Below, in pieces: positions 1-5,539 of a stretch of 7,389 bases of DNA. Within the stretch, counting starts at the first letter, position 1. Each line of letters opens with the position of its first letter. The DNA is from an uncultured Ilumatobacter sp. (GTDB lineage: Bacteria > Actinomycetota > Acidimicrobiia > Acidimicrobiales > Ilumatobacteraceae), in contig CALAHA010000119.1 in NCBI GenBank assembly GCA_937891565.1, positions 1-7,389 of the forward strand, read 5' to 3'. The position numbers and the translations under genes were made by a program. The notes beneath the pieces are model-generated. The model had not been told where the DNA came from. It was given only the letters and a program-made list of their open reading frames with translations, and searched no databases.

Positions 1-419
1 CCTGGGTCGATGGCGCAGCGCGCGATCGACGAAAGTCGCGCCCGGCCATCGACCACGCCGAACGTCAGGACGACGGGTCGCACCTGACCACGCTCTGGGC
101 CCGTCGCCAGCAGTGGTACCCGCCCGGCCGACCCGATGTGCTCGAACGGTATGTGCACGACCTGATCGAGGCCCGTGACCCCGAAGAGGGTCATCTCGCC
201 GTCGGCCGTTATCGCATGGAAGACACGATCGGGAAGATCACTGCACCGACGATGGTCGTGGGGGCAACGGCTGACCCGCACGCGTTCGGTGAACTCGAAC
301 CGGTCGCCAGCCGCATGAGTTCGGCGCGTACCGCCATTGTCGAAGGCGGCACCGTGGGCCTGCTCGAAGACAAGGCGACCGAACTCGCCGAACTCGTCGT
401 CGGCTTCCTCGCCGACTGA
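1..419 (+). CDS. alpha/beta-hydrolase-fold protein, 3' portion (5' end outside window)
   Basis: The frame is open from base 3 to the TGA at 417-419, giving about 138 residues of a protein whose N-terminal part (nucleophile elbow, oxyanion hole) lies before the window. The visible part reads as a cap region followed by the last strands and helix of an alpha/beta hydrolase. The strand ITAPTMVVGATADP is the usual stretch carrying the acid residue (Asp of TADP). It is followed by a segment like SRMSSARTAIVEGG and a C-terminal amphipathic helix ending in VVGFLAD, as is typical of the fold. Where most family members have Gly-His after the last strand, this one has GGTVGLLED, so the usual catalytic histidine is not in its expected place. 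It could be a non-canonical hydrolase or a non-hydrolytic member. The substrate cannot be inferred. It converges on the cysteine hydrolase gene, 51 bp away. I am fairly sure of the fold and unsure of any activity. Confidence 0.72.
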   Translation, partial: WVDGAARDRRKSRPAIDHAERQDDGSHLTTLWARRQQWYPPGRPDVLERYVHDLIEARDPEEGHLAVGRYRMEDTIGKITAPTMVVGATADPHAFGELEPVASRMSSARTAIVEGGTVGLLEDKATELAELVVGFLAD

Positions 420-423
420 CACC

Positions 424-441
424 GGCACCAGCGGCAGTGCC
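424..441. terminator. weak hairpin in convergent gap, possible shared terminator
   Basis: The 51-bp gap between two convergent stop codons (419 and 471) contains GGCAC (424-428) and its complement GTGCC (437-441) around an 8-nt loop. The stem is only 5 bp and neither side is followed by a T run, so a classic intrinsic terminator is not shown. The position, between two tail-to-tail genes, is the main argument. Confidence is low. Confidence 0.25.
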
Positions 442-470
442 CTGACCGGAACACGGCGGGGGCGATTCGC

Positions 471-1307
471 TCAGCGCAGTGCGTCGATGGCCTGATCCGC
501 GGTGCACAGCTCGGTCATGAAGGTGCCGTGGTTGTGGAGGAAGACCCAGTGCTTGTCCGGGTCTTCGGAGCCACAGGCGTCGTAGGGCTCGACGATGCGG
601 TATCCGTGCTGCGAGGCGGCTGCCACGGTGGCGTCCTCGCACACATGGGTCGCCCCGCCGGCGACGATCAAGGTGTCGATGTCGTGGGCCCGCAGGGTGG
701 CGTCGAGCGAGGCGACGCTGCCAGCGCTGAGGCGGTCGAGTGTGTCCGTCGTCCCCTCGCTGGCAGCGAGCGCGAACAGGTCGGTGAGCGTCGGCCGGCC
801 GTCGGCGGCACGTCCGGCGTCGGCCGTGACGGGGCTGGCGAGGTAGGCGTCGAGATCGGCGGCTGCGCCTGGGCGCCAACACACCGCGTTCGGCGAGAAC
901 GGCGAGAAGTGCGATTTGAGCACCCGCAGATCTGGCTGCCGTTCGATCAGGTCGTCGATGACGTCCGAGCCCCAGGCGCCCTTCGGCGAGGCTGCGCCGA
1001 GAATTCCCATCGCGTCGAGCCGTTGGCGCATCGGCTCCGGGAGGTAGCTGGCGTCGTAGGCCGAGCACACGGCCACCCACATCATGTCGGCGGCGCGGCA
1101 CGCATCGACCAGGCGGAGCAAGGTTGCCAGGCTGTCGCGATAGAGCGAGTTGTCGAGTTCCGGATTGGACGCGAACGCTCCGTCCGGATGGACGACGTCG
1201 TTGGCGATGTCGACGACGATCAATGCCGTGCGCGTCGGGTCGATGGTCGTTGGTGGCGCGGCCATGTCGCGGACGCCAGCTTCGGTGATCGAGCGTGTTG
1301 ATGGCAT
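471..1307 (-). CDS. isochorismatase-like cysteine hydrolase
   Basis: This 278-residue enzyme belongs to the isochorismatase-like cysteine hydrolase superfamily, whose members hydrolyse amides, ureas or isochorismate in the cytoplasm. All three catalytic residues of the family are visible: Asp33 in the first strand (ALIVVDIANDVV), Lys131 in RVLKSHFSPF, and the nucleophile Cys223 in VAGGATHVCEDATVAAA, where the preceding GGATH matches the cis-peptide/oxyanion segment. The start chosen is the ATG read from 1307, preceded on the minus strand by AAAGGGAG with a 5-nt spacer; a second Met at residue 15 lacks this. The protein is longer than the usual 180-230 residues, mainly because Lys and Cys are 92 residues apart, against roughly 35-45 in familiar members, which implies an insertion around residues 145-200. 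It is divergently transcribed from the importer operon across a 93-bp promoter region, so co-regulation and a role on the imported compound are likely. Candidate activities include an amidase, ureidoacrylate-type or carbamoyl-amide hydrolase; the sequence does not decide. Confidence 0.9.
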   Translation of the reverse strand: MPSTRSITEAGVRDMAAPPTTIDPTRTALIVVDIANDVVHPDGAFASNPELDNSLYRDSLATLLRLVDACRAADMMWVAVCSAYDASYLPEPMRQRLDAMGILGAASPKGAWGSDVIDDLIERQPDLRVLKSHFSPFSPNAVCWRPGAAADLDAYLASPVTADAGRAADGRPTLTDLFALAASEGTTDTLDRLSAGSVASLDATLRAHDIDTLIVAGGATHVCEDATVAAASQHGYRIVEPYDACGSEDPDKHWVFLHNHGTFMTELCTADQAIDALR

Positions 1308-1400
1308 GTCTGCTCCCTTTGGTCCGCTTTTTAGCTTGACACGAGCGCCTCTGGCGGTAAAGGTAACGTAATAGAACCTTTCAAACCTCAGGGGAGTTAC
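1308..1400. promoter_or_regulatory. divergent promoter region between cysteine hydrolase and importer operon
   Basis: This 93-bp gap separates the start codons of two divergent genes and must hold at least one promoter for each. For the importer direction, TTGACA (1336-1341) is a perfect -35 hexamer. The -10 is unclear: TAAAGG (1358-1363) is at 16-bp spacing, and TAACGT (1364-1369), which fits the TANNNT pattern common in actinobacteria, is at 22 bp. On the minus strand TTGAAA (1384 to 1379) could be a -35, but only a poor -10 follows. Strong ribosome binding sites lie at both ends: AGGGGAG (1390-1396), 4 nt before the importer ATG, and AAAGGGAG (1320 to 1313 on the minus strand), 5 nt before the hydrolase ATG. 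The region is noticeably richer in A/T than the flanking genes. Confidence 0.55.
1359..1381. promoter_or_regulatory. inverted repeat, candidate regulator operator
   Basis: AAAGGT (1359-1364) and ACCTTT (1376-1381) form a perfect 6-bp inverted repeat separated by 11 bp, giving a 23-bp dyad centred at 1370. A smaller dyad, CGCC-TCT-GGCG (1346-1356), lies just beside it. The large dyad sits where a -10 element or start point of the importer operon would be, and within reach of the opposite promoter, so one bound dimer could control both directions. This is the geometry expected of a TetR- or GntR-like operator. No regulator gene is in the window, so the assignment rests on symmetry and position only. 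Confidence 0.35.
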
Positions 1401-2849
1401 ATGCGTCATCACACAGTTGGACAGCGGATGCGGCCGATCGTCGCCGGTCTCATGGCATTCGGTCTCGTCGCCGCTGCATGCAGCAGCGACAAGGGCGAGA
1501 CAACGGCCACCGAGCCGGTCGCCAGCGAGCCGGTTGCCACCGAGGCACCAGCCGAAGAACCGGCCGAGGAACCAGCTGAAGAACCAGCTGAAGAACCGGC
1601 TGAAGAACCAGCCGAGGAGCCAGCCAGCGACAGTCCGGCAGCCGTCGTGCTCGCCGCGATGGGGCTCGACGGCAACGAGGAACTCGGCGCTGGAGCCACC
1701 TGGAACATTGGTGCCACGCTCTCGTTCAGCGGTCCCGGCGGATTCGCTGCCGAACTCGAAAAGAACGGCATCGAGTTGGCCATCGAGCACATCGCTGCGG
1801 CCGGCGGACCCGAGATCGTCGTCGAGTACGGCGACAACGCGACGGGCGGAGATCCCGAAGCGGCGGCGAATGCCAACACCAACCTCGGTGAGAAGGGCAT
1901 CGGCGTCAAGCTGAGCGACTTCGCTGATGGCCTCGGCGCCGGGTTCCCGACGCTTGCACAGTACGAGATCCTCACGCTCGACGCCGCTGCCGGTACCGGC
2001 ACGGGGCCTGGCGTCGGCTTCGACCTCTACTGGGGGCCGCGAGCCTTGACACCATTCGACGGATTCCCCGGCGTGATGGGTTACGTCGCTGCCACGAATC
2101 CTGATGCGACGTCGATGGCTGTGCTCTCCAACGATGCGGGCCCGGCCAACGATTTCAACGCCGCCTACTTCGAGGCCCAGGGCGCGAGCGCCGGCCTCGA
2201 GTTGGGATTCATCGAACTGATTCCGTTCACGGCGCAGGACTTCTCGGCCTCGATCGCCAAGCTGCAGGCCGAACAGCCCGACATCATCGTGCTCGACCTC
2301 CACTTCGGCACCGAGGGCGGATTCTTCCGCCAGGCAATCAATGCCGGCATCGACCCGTCGACGATCTACTCGACCGAGCTGACCGGTTTCTCGGCCGTCA
2401 CCAGTCAGGGTGCCTTCGACGAAGCGCCGTTCGTGTACGCCGGTGACTATGCGCCAGAGGCGCAGGACAACCCGCTGATGAACATGGTCGCGGCCGAGTA
2501 CGAAGCGACCTACGGCGCACCCATCGATGATCAGGCCGCTCGCTACTACCAGGCCACGCTGCTCCTCTGGGAGCTGTACATGCGCACCCTTGCCAACGGC
2601 GGCGACGTCGACTCCGGCCCAGACCTGCAGGCCTCGCTCATCGAGGACCCGACGTTCGTCACGCTCTGGGGTGGCAGCGCTGACAGCACCGAGACGTTCA
2701 GCTTCGATCTGGACAAGCACTGGGTCGACAGCTACCCGCTCGCTGTCTACAGCTTGGAGGGCGGTGTCAACACCCTGATCGCCACCTATGACATCTCGAT
2801 CGACGCCGACGGTGCTCGCACCGCTGACAACTTCGAGCTGGCAAGCTGA
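1401..2849 (+). CDS. ABC importer substrate-binding lipoprotein (Liv/HAAT type, type I periplasmic-binding fold)
   Basis: This 482-residue protein is the extracytoplasmic receptor of the importer encoded downstream. It has a basic N-terminus, a hydrophobic segment and a lipobox ending at Cys27 (LVAAAC-SSD), so it is predicted to be a membrane-anchored lipoprotein. Residues 28-80 are a Thr/Ser/Glu/Pro/Ala-rich spacer with six tandem AEEP units (residues 51-74). The binding domain begins near residue 98: WNIGATLSFSGPGG is followed by KNGIELAIEHIAAAGG, matching the start of Liv-type receptors (IGxxxxxTGP, then AxexiNaaGG). A second-lobe strand SMAVLSNDAGPAND and helix (about 237-260) and the core QDFSASIAKLQAEQPDIIVL (about 279-298) also match the family. 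It is longer than LivJ-like proteins, mostly through the spacer. The start ATG follows AGGGGAG with a 4-nt spacer. The ligand is unknown: the first lobe (about 165-220) diverges strongly from amino acid receptors, and the linked enzymes point to another organic solute. Confidence 0.9.
   Translation: MRHHTVGQRMRPIVAGLMAFGLVAAACSSDKGETTATEPVASEPVATEAPAEEPAEEPAEEPAEEPAEEPAEEPASDSPAAVVLAAMGLDGNEELGAGATWNIGATLSFSGPGGFAAELEKNGIELAIEHIAAAGGPEIVVEYGDNATGGDPEAAANANTNLGEKGIGVKLSDFADGLGAGFPTLAQYEILTLDAAAGTGTGPGVGFDLYWGPRALTPFDGFPGVMGYVAATNPDATSMAVLSNDAGPANDFNAAYFEAQGASAGLELGFIELIPFTAQDFSASIAKLQAEQPDIIVLDLHFGTEGGFFRQAINAGIDPSTIYSTELTGFSAVTSQGAFDEAPFVYAGDYAPEAQDNPLMNMVAAEYEATYGAPIDDQAARYYQATLLLWELYMRTLANGGDVDSGPDLQASLIEDPTFVTLWGGSADSTETFSFDLDKHWVDSYPLAVYSLEGGVNTLIATYDISIDADGARTADNFELAS
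1551..1622 (+). repeat. in-frame tandem repeat, six 12-bp units encoding AEEP
   Basis: Six consecutive 12-bp units of the type GCN-GAR-GAR-CCN encode six Ala-Glu-Glu-Pro units in the linker between the lipid anchor and the binding domain. Units differ only at synonymous third positions (GCC/GCT, GAA/GAG, CCG/CCA); the third and fifth units are identical (GCTGAAGAACCA). Because 12 bp is a multiple of three, slippage would lengthen or shorten the acidic spacer without a frameshift. Confidence 0.93.
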
Positions 2850-2856
2850 TCTGAAC

Positions 2857-2883
2857 ATGGAGACCTTGGGGGCTGGCCGGTGA
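2857..2883 (+). CDS. possible 8-codon coupling ORF before the livH-type gene
   Basis: ATG at 2857 opens a tiny frame encoding METLGAGR and stopping at TGA 2881-2883. The stop overlaps the GTG start of the permease (2880-2882) in a GTGA arrangement, the form usual for translational coupling. There is no good Shine-Dalgarno sequence before it, but the binding-protein stop codon is only 7 nt upstream, so terminating ribosomes could reinitiate here. It runs into the left arm of the hairpin at 2872-2904. Short frames arise by chance, so this is a hypothesis. Confidence 0.2.
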   Translation: METLGAGR

Positions 2884-2904
2884 TCCTCGCGATCACCGGC
2901 CAGC
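2872..2904 (+). promoter_or_regulatory. perfect 14-bp stem-loop covering the permease start codon
   Basis: GCTGGCCGGTGATC (2872-2885) is followed by a 5-nt loop (CTCGC, 2886-2890) and the exact reverse complement GATCACCGGCCAGC (2891-2904). In mRNA this makes an uninterrupted, GC-rich 14-bp stem that contains the GTG start (2880-2882) and starts at the last G of the GGGGG tract (2868-2872), the only Shine-Dalgarno-like sequence before it. No T run follows, so a standard intrinsic terminator is not indicated, although a terminator without a U tail is possible. It sits between the binding-protein gene and the permease genes, where operons of this type commonly lower expression of the membrane and ATPase parts relative to the receptor. 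It could sequester the start, block 3' exonucleases to stabilise the receptor transcript, or attenuate transcription. Confidence 0.7.
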
Positions 2905-3818
2905 AGGTCCGTCAGTTGACGGTCAATGGGCTGATCAACGGGGCGGAGTTCGGGCTCCTTGCTGTCGGCTTCGCGTTGATGCTCGGCGTGGTCGGTCGTT
3001 TCAACTTCGCGTACGCGTGGATCTATGCCCTCGGCGGTTACTTCGCGCTTTTCTTTGCCGACCCCGCACGTCTCGGGCTCAACATCTGGCTCGGCATGCT
3101 GCTGGGCATCATGTGTGCCGCGGTGGTCGGGGTCGCCACCGAAGCAGCGATCTTCGCGCCGGTGGCGCGGCGCGCCGGGCCCTCGGCGCTGATGACCGTC
3201 TTCATTGCATCGCTTGGCCTGGCGATCATCGGCGAGAACCTGATCCGATTGTTCTGGGGGTCGGCACCGCTGAACTTCTTTCCGGCCCTCCAAGAGGTCG
3301 GCTTCAAGGTCAAGCCGATCCGCTCGTGGGGCACGGTGATCACCAACGTCAAGCTGTTCAAGGCGGTCTCGTGCGCCAGTGCAGTGCTCGTCGTGGCTGG
3401 CGTGCTGCGGTTCACCGGTTTGGGGCGCGAGATCAAAGCGACGCGATCGAATCCGGAACTCGCCGGCGTGCTCGGCATCGCCACCCGACGAGTCCACCTG
3501 ATCGTGTTCGCCATCGCGTCGGCGATGGCCGGGTTGGCGGGCTTCTGGGTGGGCGTCGAGTTCTCCTTGCAGCCGTCGATGGGCTTCCAGGCACTGTTCT
3601 TCGGTGTCGTCGCGGCCTTCCTGGCAGGGCCGGCGAGTTCACCGATCAAGATCTTCCTCGCGGGCGTGGCCTTGGCGCTCATCGAGCAGTACGCCACGCT
3701 GTGGATCGACAGCCAACGTGCGCAACTCGTCGTCTTCGCCGTCCTCCTGGTGTATCTGGTCGGCCGTTCCTTTGACCTCGTTGCGCTGCCAAAGCGACTC
3801 CTGCGGAGCGCTACATGA
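2880..3818 (+). CDS. livH: ABC importer permease, LivH type
   Basis: This 312-residue integral membrane protein forms one half of the transport channel. It is strongly hydrophobic, with about eight predicted membrane segments (roughly 18-38, 46-60, 68-92, 102-122, 160-178, 205-225, 238-262 and 281-297). NGLINGAEFGLLAVGFALMLGVV (14-38, interrupted here only by reading) and the following FNFAYAWIYALGGYFA match the LivH N-terminal region, where NFAHG or similar is usual. The cytoplasmic loop that contacts the ATPases is visible as GREIKATRSN...AGVLGI (182-200), followed by a helix with MAGLAGFWVG. The GTG start at 2880 is preferred because no other start lies in frame after the binding-protein stop, and because it gives the usual N-terminal length before the Asn-Gly pair; TTG at 2916 would be too short. 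The start lies inside a strong hairpin. The stop overlaps the next ATG (ATGA, 3815-3818). The symbol is by family, not by proven leucine transport. Confidence 0.88.
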   Translation: MILAITGQQVRQLTVNGLINGAEFGLLAVGFALMLGVVGRFNFAYAWIYALGGYFALFFADPARLGLNIWLGMLLGIMCAAVVGVATEAAIFAPVARRAGPSALMTVFIASLGLAIIGENLIRLFWGSAPLNFFPALQEVGFKVKPIRSWGTVITNVKLFKAVSCASAVLVVAGVLRFTGLGREIKATRSNPELAGVLGIATRRVHLIVFAIASAMAGLAGFWVGVEFSLQPSMGFQALFFGVVAAFLAGPASSPIKIFLAGVALALIEQYATLWIDSQRAQLVVFAVLLVYLVGRSFDLVALPKRLLRSAT

Positions 3819-5539
3819 CGATCTGGATCAACTATCTCGATCAGATCCTGATCTTTTCGATCTACGCCCTGTCGCTCAACCTGCTGCTCGGCTACGCCGG
3901 CCAGGTGTCGGTCGCGCATGCTGCGTTCGGTGCCGTCGGCGGGTACACCGTGGTCCACTACACGACGACACACGAGATGTCCTTCTTGCTGGCGCTCTTC
4001 ATCGGGGTCGTGTTCGCCACCGTGTTCGGGACGTTGTTGGCGCTCGCGTCGATGCGGCTCACCGTCGAGTTCCTCGTGTTGATGACGCTGGCCCTCGGTC
4101 AGGTGTTGATCGGTGTGATCTCGACCTATTCGTGGTTGGGTGCATCGTTTGGGATCACCACCGGCGTGCCCGCCGCGTCGTTTTTCGGCTGGGAGGTCGA
4201 CACGCCGCGGGAGTGGATCGTGCCGTTGCTGATCATGGCGTCGATCACGTATTTCATCTGTCAGCGCATCGGTGAGTCCGCATACGGCCGTGTCCTGAAG
4301 GGCATTCGAGAAGACGAGCAAGCGACCCAGTCGCTCGGCAAGAACGTGTTCCGCGCCAAGGTCATCGTGTTCGCTGTCTCGACCGGGCTCGCCGGCCTGG
4401 CGGGCGGGTTGTACGCCGGGTACTTCCGTCTCGCGAAGCCTCAGGCGTTCGAGTTCGGCATCAGCATCGCGATCTTTACGATGGTCGTCGTCGGCGGCCA
4501 GGGCAATCTGGCCGGTTCGGTCCTCGGAGCGGCCCTGGTCATCCTTGCCGAGCCCTTCTTCGAACGCGCCGTCTCGCTCAGTCCGGAGAACGCCGGGATC
4601 GTCCGCCTCGTGCTGTACGGCAGCCTGTTGCTGATCGTCATCATGGTGCGCCCGCAGGGGTTGCTCCCCGAAGGCAAGCGCATCATCGGCAAACCCAAGC
4701 CTCCGCCGGCCGGGCTGCGCCATGTGTCGGCCACCGCGAACGACGTGGTCGGCGGCGACGCAGCCGACCCGTCGGAGCCGGTGCTGGTCGTGTCGGGGCT
4801 GTCGAAGAGCTTCGGGGGCATTGTGGCGGCAGAGGAACTCGAGTTTCGGCTCCACCCGGCCGAGATCACGGCCCTGGTTGGGCCGAACGGGGCGGGCAAA
4901 ACCACAGTGTTCAACCTGCTGACCGGCTTCATCGCGGCCGACCAGGGCTCGGTTCTGCTGCGCGGCCAGGAGCTGGTCGGCAACACACCCGATGCTGTGG
5001 CCCGCTCCGGCATGGTCCGCTCGTTCCAGGACGTGCGGCTTTTCTCGCGCCTCACCTGCCTCGACAACGTCGCGATGGCCGCACCGCACCAGTCCGGTGA
5101 GCGCTTCGACCAGATTTGGACGCGACCGGGCCCAGCGGCAGCCGACGCCGTGCGGGCCCGTGAACTCGGCATGCACTGGCTCGAGTTCGTCGGCCTTGCT
5201 GACCAAGCACTGACCCCGGCGGCTGACCTCGGTTACGGCGAGGCCAAACTTGTTGCGCTCGCCCGTGTCATGGCCACCGAGGCGCCGGTGCTCCTGCTCG
5301 ATGAGCCGGCATCTGGTATCGACACGGAATGGGTCGAGCGCATGAAAGAGTTGATTGCCCGGGTACGCGATGAGGGTCGCACGGTGTGCCTGGTCGAGCA
5401 CAACCTCCACGTCGTCGAGGCACTCGCCGACCGTGGCTACTTCATGGAGCTTGGTCGCATCACGGCCGAAGGAACCATGCAGGAACTGATGAGCGATCCG
5501 CGCCTGGCAGCGGCCTACTTCGGAGCCGAACATGGCTGA
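3815..5539 (+). CDS. fused ABC importer permease and ATPase (LivM-LivG)
   Basis: One 574-residue chain contains what are usually two subunits. Residues 1-285 are a LivM-type permease: LNLLLGYAGQVSVAHAAFGAVGGY (22-44) is the family's early signature, GRVLKGIREDEQATQSLG (158-175) is the cytoplasmic coupling loop, and the domain ends in VRPQGLLPEGK (278-288). A Pro/Ala-rich linker (about 289-321) leads to a LivG-type ATPase with Walker A GPNGAGKTT (356-364, Lys362), Q-loop Gln405 (RSFQDVRLF), Walker B VLLLDEP (492-498, catalytic Glu497) and switch His529 (LVEHN). The signature motif is LGYGE (472-476) rather than LSGGQ or LSYGE, so the usual serine is glycine. The fusion is in frame without any internal stop. 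It overlaps livH by 4 nt and livF by 8 nt, so translation is coupled. It drives uptake with the LivF-type subunit. Such fusions are known in actinobacterial Liv-type systems; the substrate is not known. Confidence 0.92.
   Translation: MTIWINYLDQILIFSIYALSLNLLLGYAGQVSVAHAAFGAVGGYTVVHYTTTHEMSFLLALFIGVVFATVFGTLLALASMRLTVEFLVLMTLALGQVLIGVISTYSWLGASFGITTGVPAASFFGWEVDTPREWIVPLLIMASITYFICQRIGESAYGRVLKGIREDEQATQSLGKNVFRAKVIVFAVSTGLAGLAGGLYAGYFRLAKPQAFEFGISIAIFTMVVVGGQGNLAGSVLGAALVILAEPFFERAVSLSPENAGIVRLVLYGSLLLIVIMVRPQGLLPEGKRIIGKPKPPPAGLRHVSATANDVVGGDAADPSEPVLVVSGLSKSFGGIVAAEELEFRLHPAEITALVGPNGAGKTTVFNLLTGFIAADQGSVLLRGQELVGNTPDAVARSGMVRSFQDVRLFSRLTCLDNVAMAAPHQSGERFDQIWTRPGPAAADAVRARELGMHWLEFVGLADQALTPAADLGYGEAKLVALARVMATEAPVLLLDEPASGIDTEWVERMKELIARVRDEGRTVCLVEHNLHVVEALADRGYFMELGRITAEGTMQELMSDPRLAAAYFGAEHG

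Noticed and set aside
1223..1265. Alternative start of the cysteine hydrolase at the second Met (residue 15, codon read from 1265)
   Set aside because: The upstream ATG at 1307 has an excellent AAAGGGAG site at 5-nt spacing; none is visible before the second Met.
1988..2001. 14-bp perfect palindrome TGCCGGTACCGGCA
   Set aside because: It lies well inside the receptor gene and encodes an ordinary Ala/Gly/Thr stretch. Self-complementary GC-rich runs of this size occur by chance and there is no regulatory context.
543..2726. A 16-bp sequence (543-558) repeated in inverted orientation at 2711-2726, both encoding Asp-Lys-His-Trp-Val
   Set aside because: The copies lie inside two unrelated, intact coding genes and the match ends sharply on both sides. 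The shared five-residue peptide with the same preferred codons explains it; no sign of an insertion or inversion.
2872..2904. Reading the junction hairpin as a simple intrinsic terminator
   Set aside because: No T run follows the right arm and the hairpin overlaps the start of the next coding region, which must be transcribed for the importer to work. Partial attenuation is still possible.
1308..3497. Long minus-strand open frame continuing upstream of the cysteine hydrolase start across the receptor and permease genes
   Set aside because: Its translation there is low-complexity Arg/Asp/Glu/Gly-rich with no family motifs, while the plus strand encodes a clear receptor and permease. It results from GC-rich codon bias. 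The true hydrolase start at 1307 has a good ribosome binding site.
3038..5533. Minus-strand open frame of about 830 codons opposite the permease and fused permease/ATPase genes
   Set aside because: Composition is biased to Arg/His/Asp/Gln with no recognisable domains, and it lies opposite genes with intact Walker and permease motifs. It is an antisense shadow.
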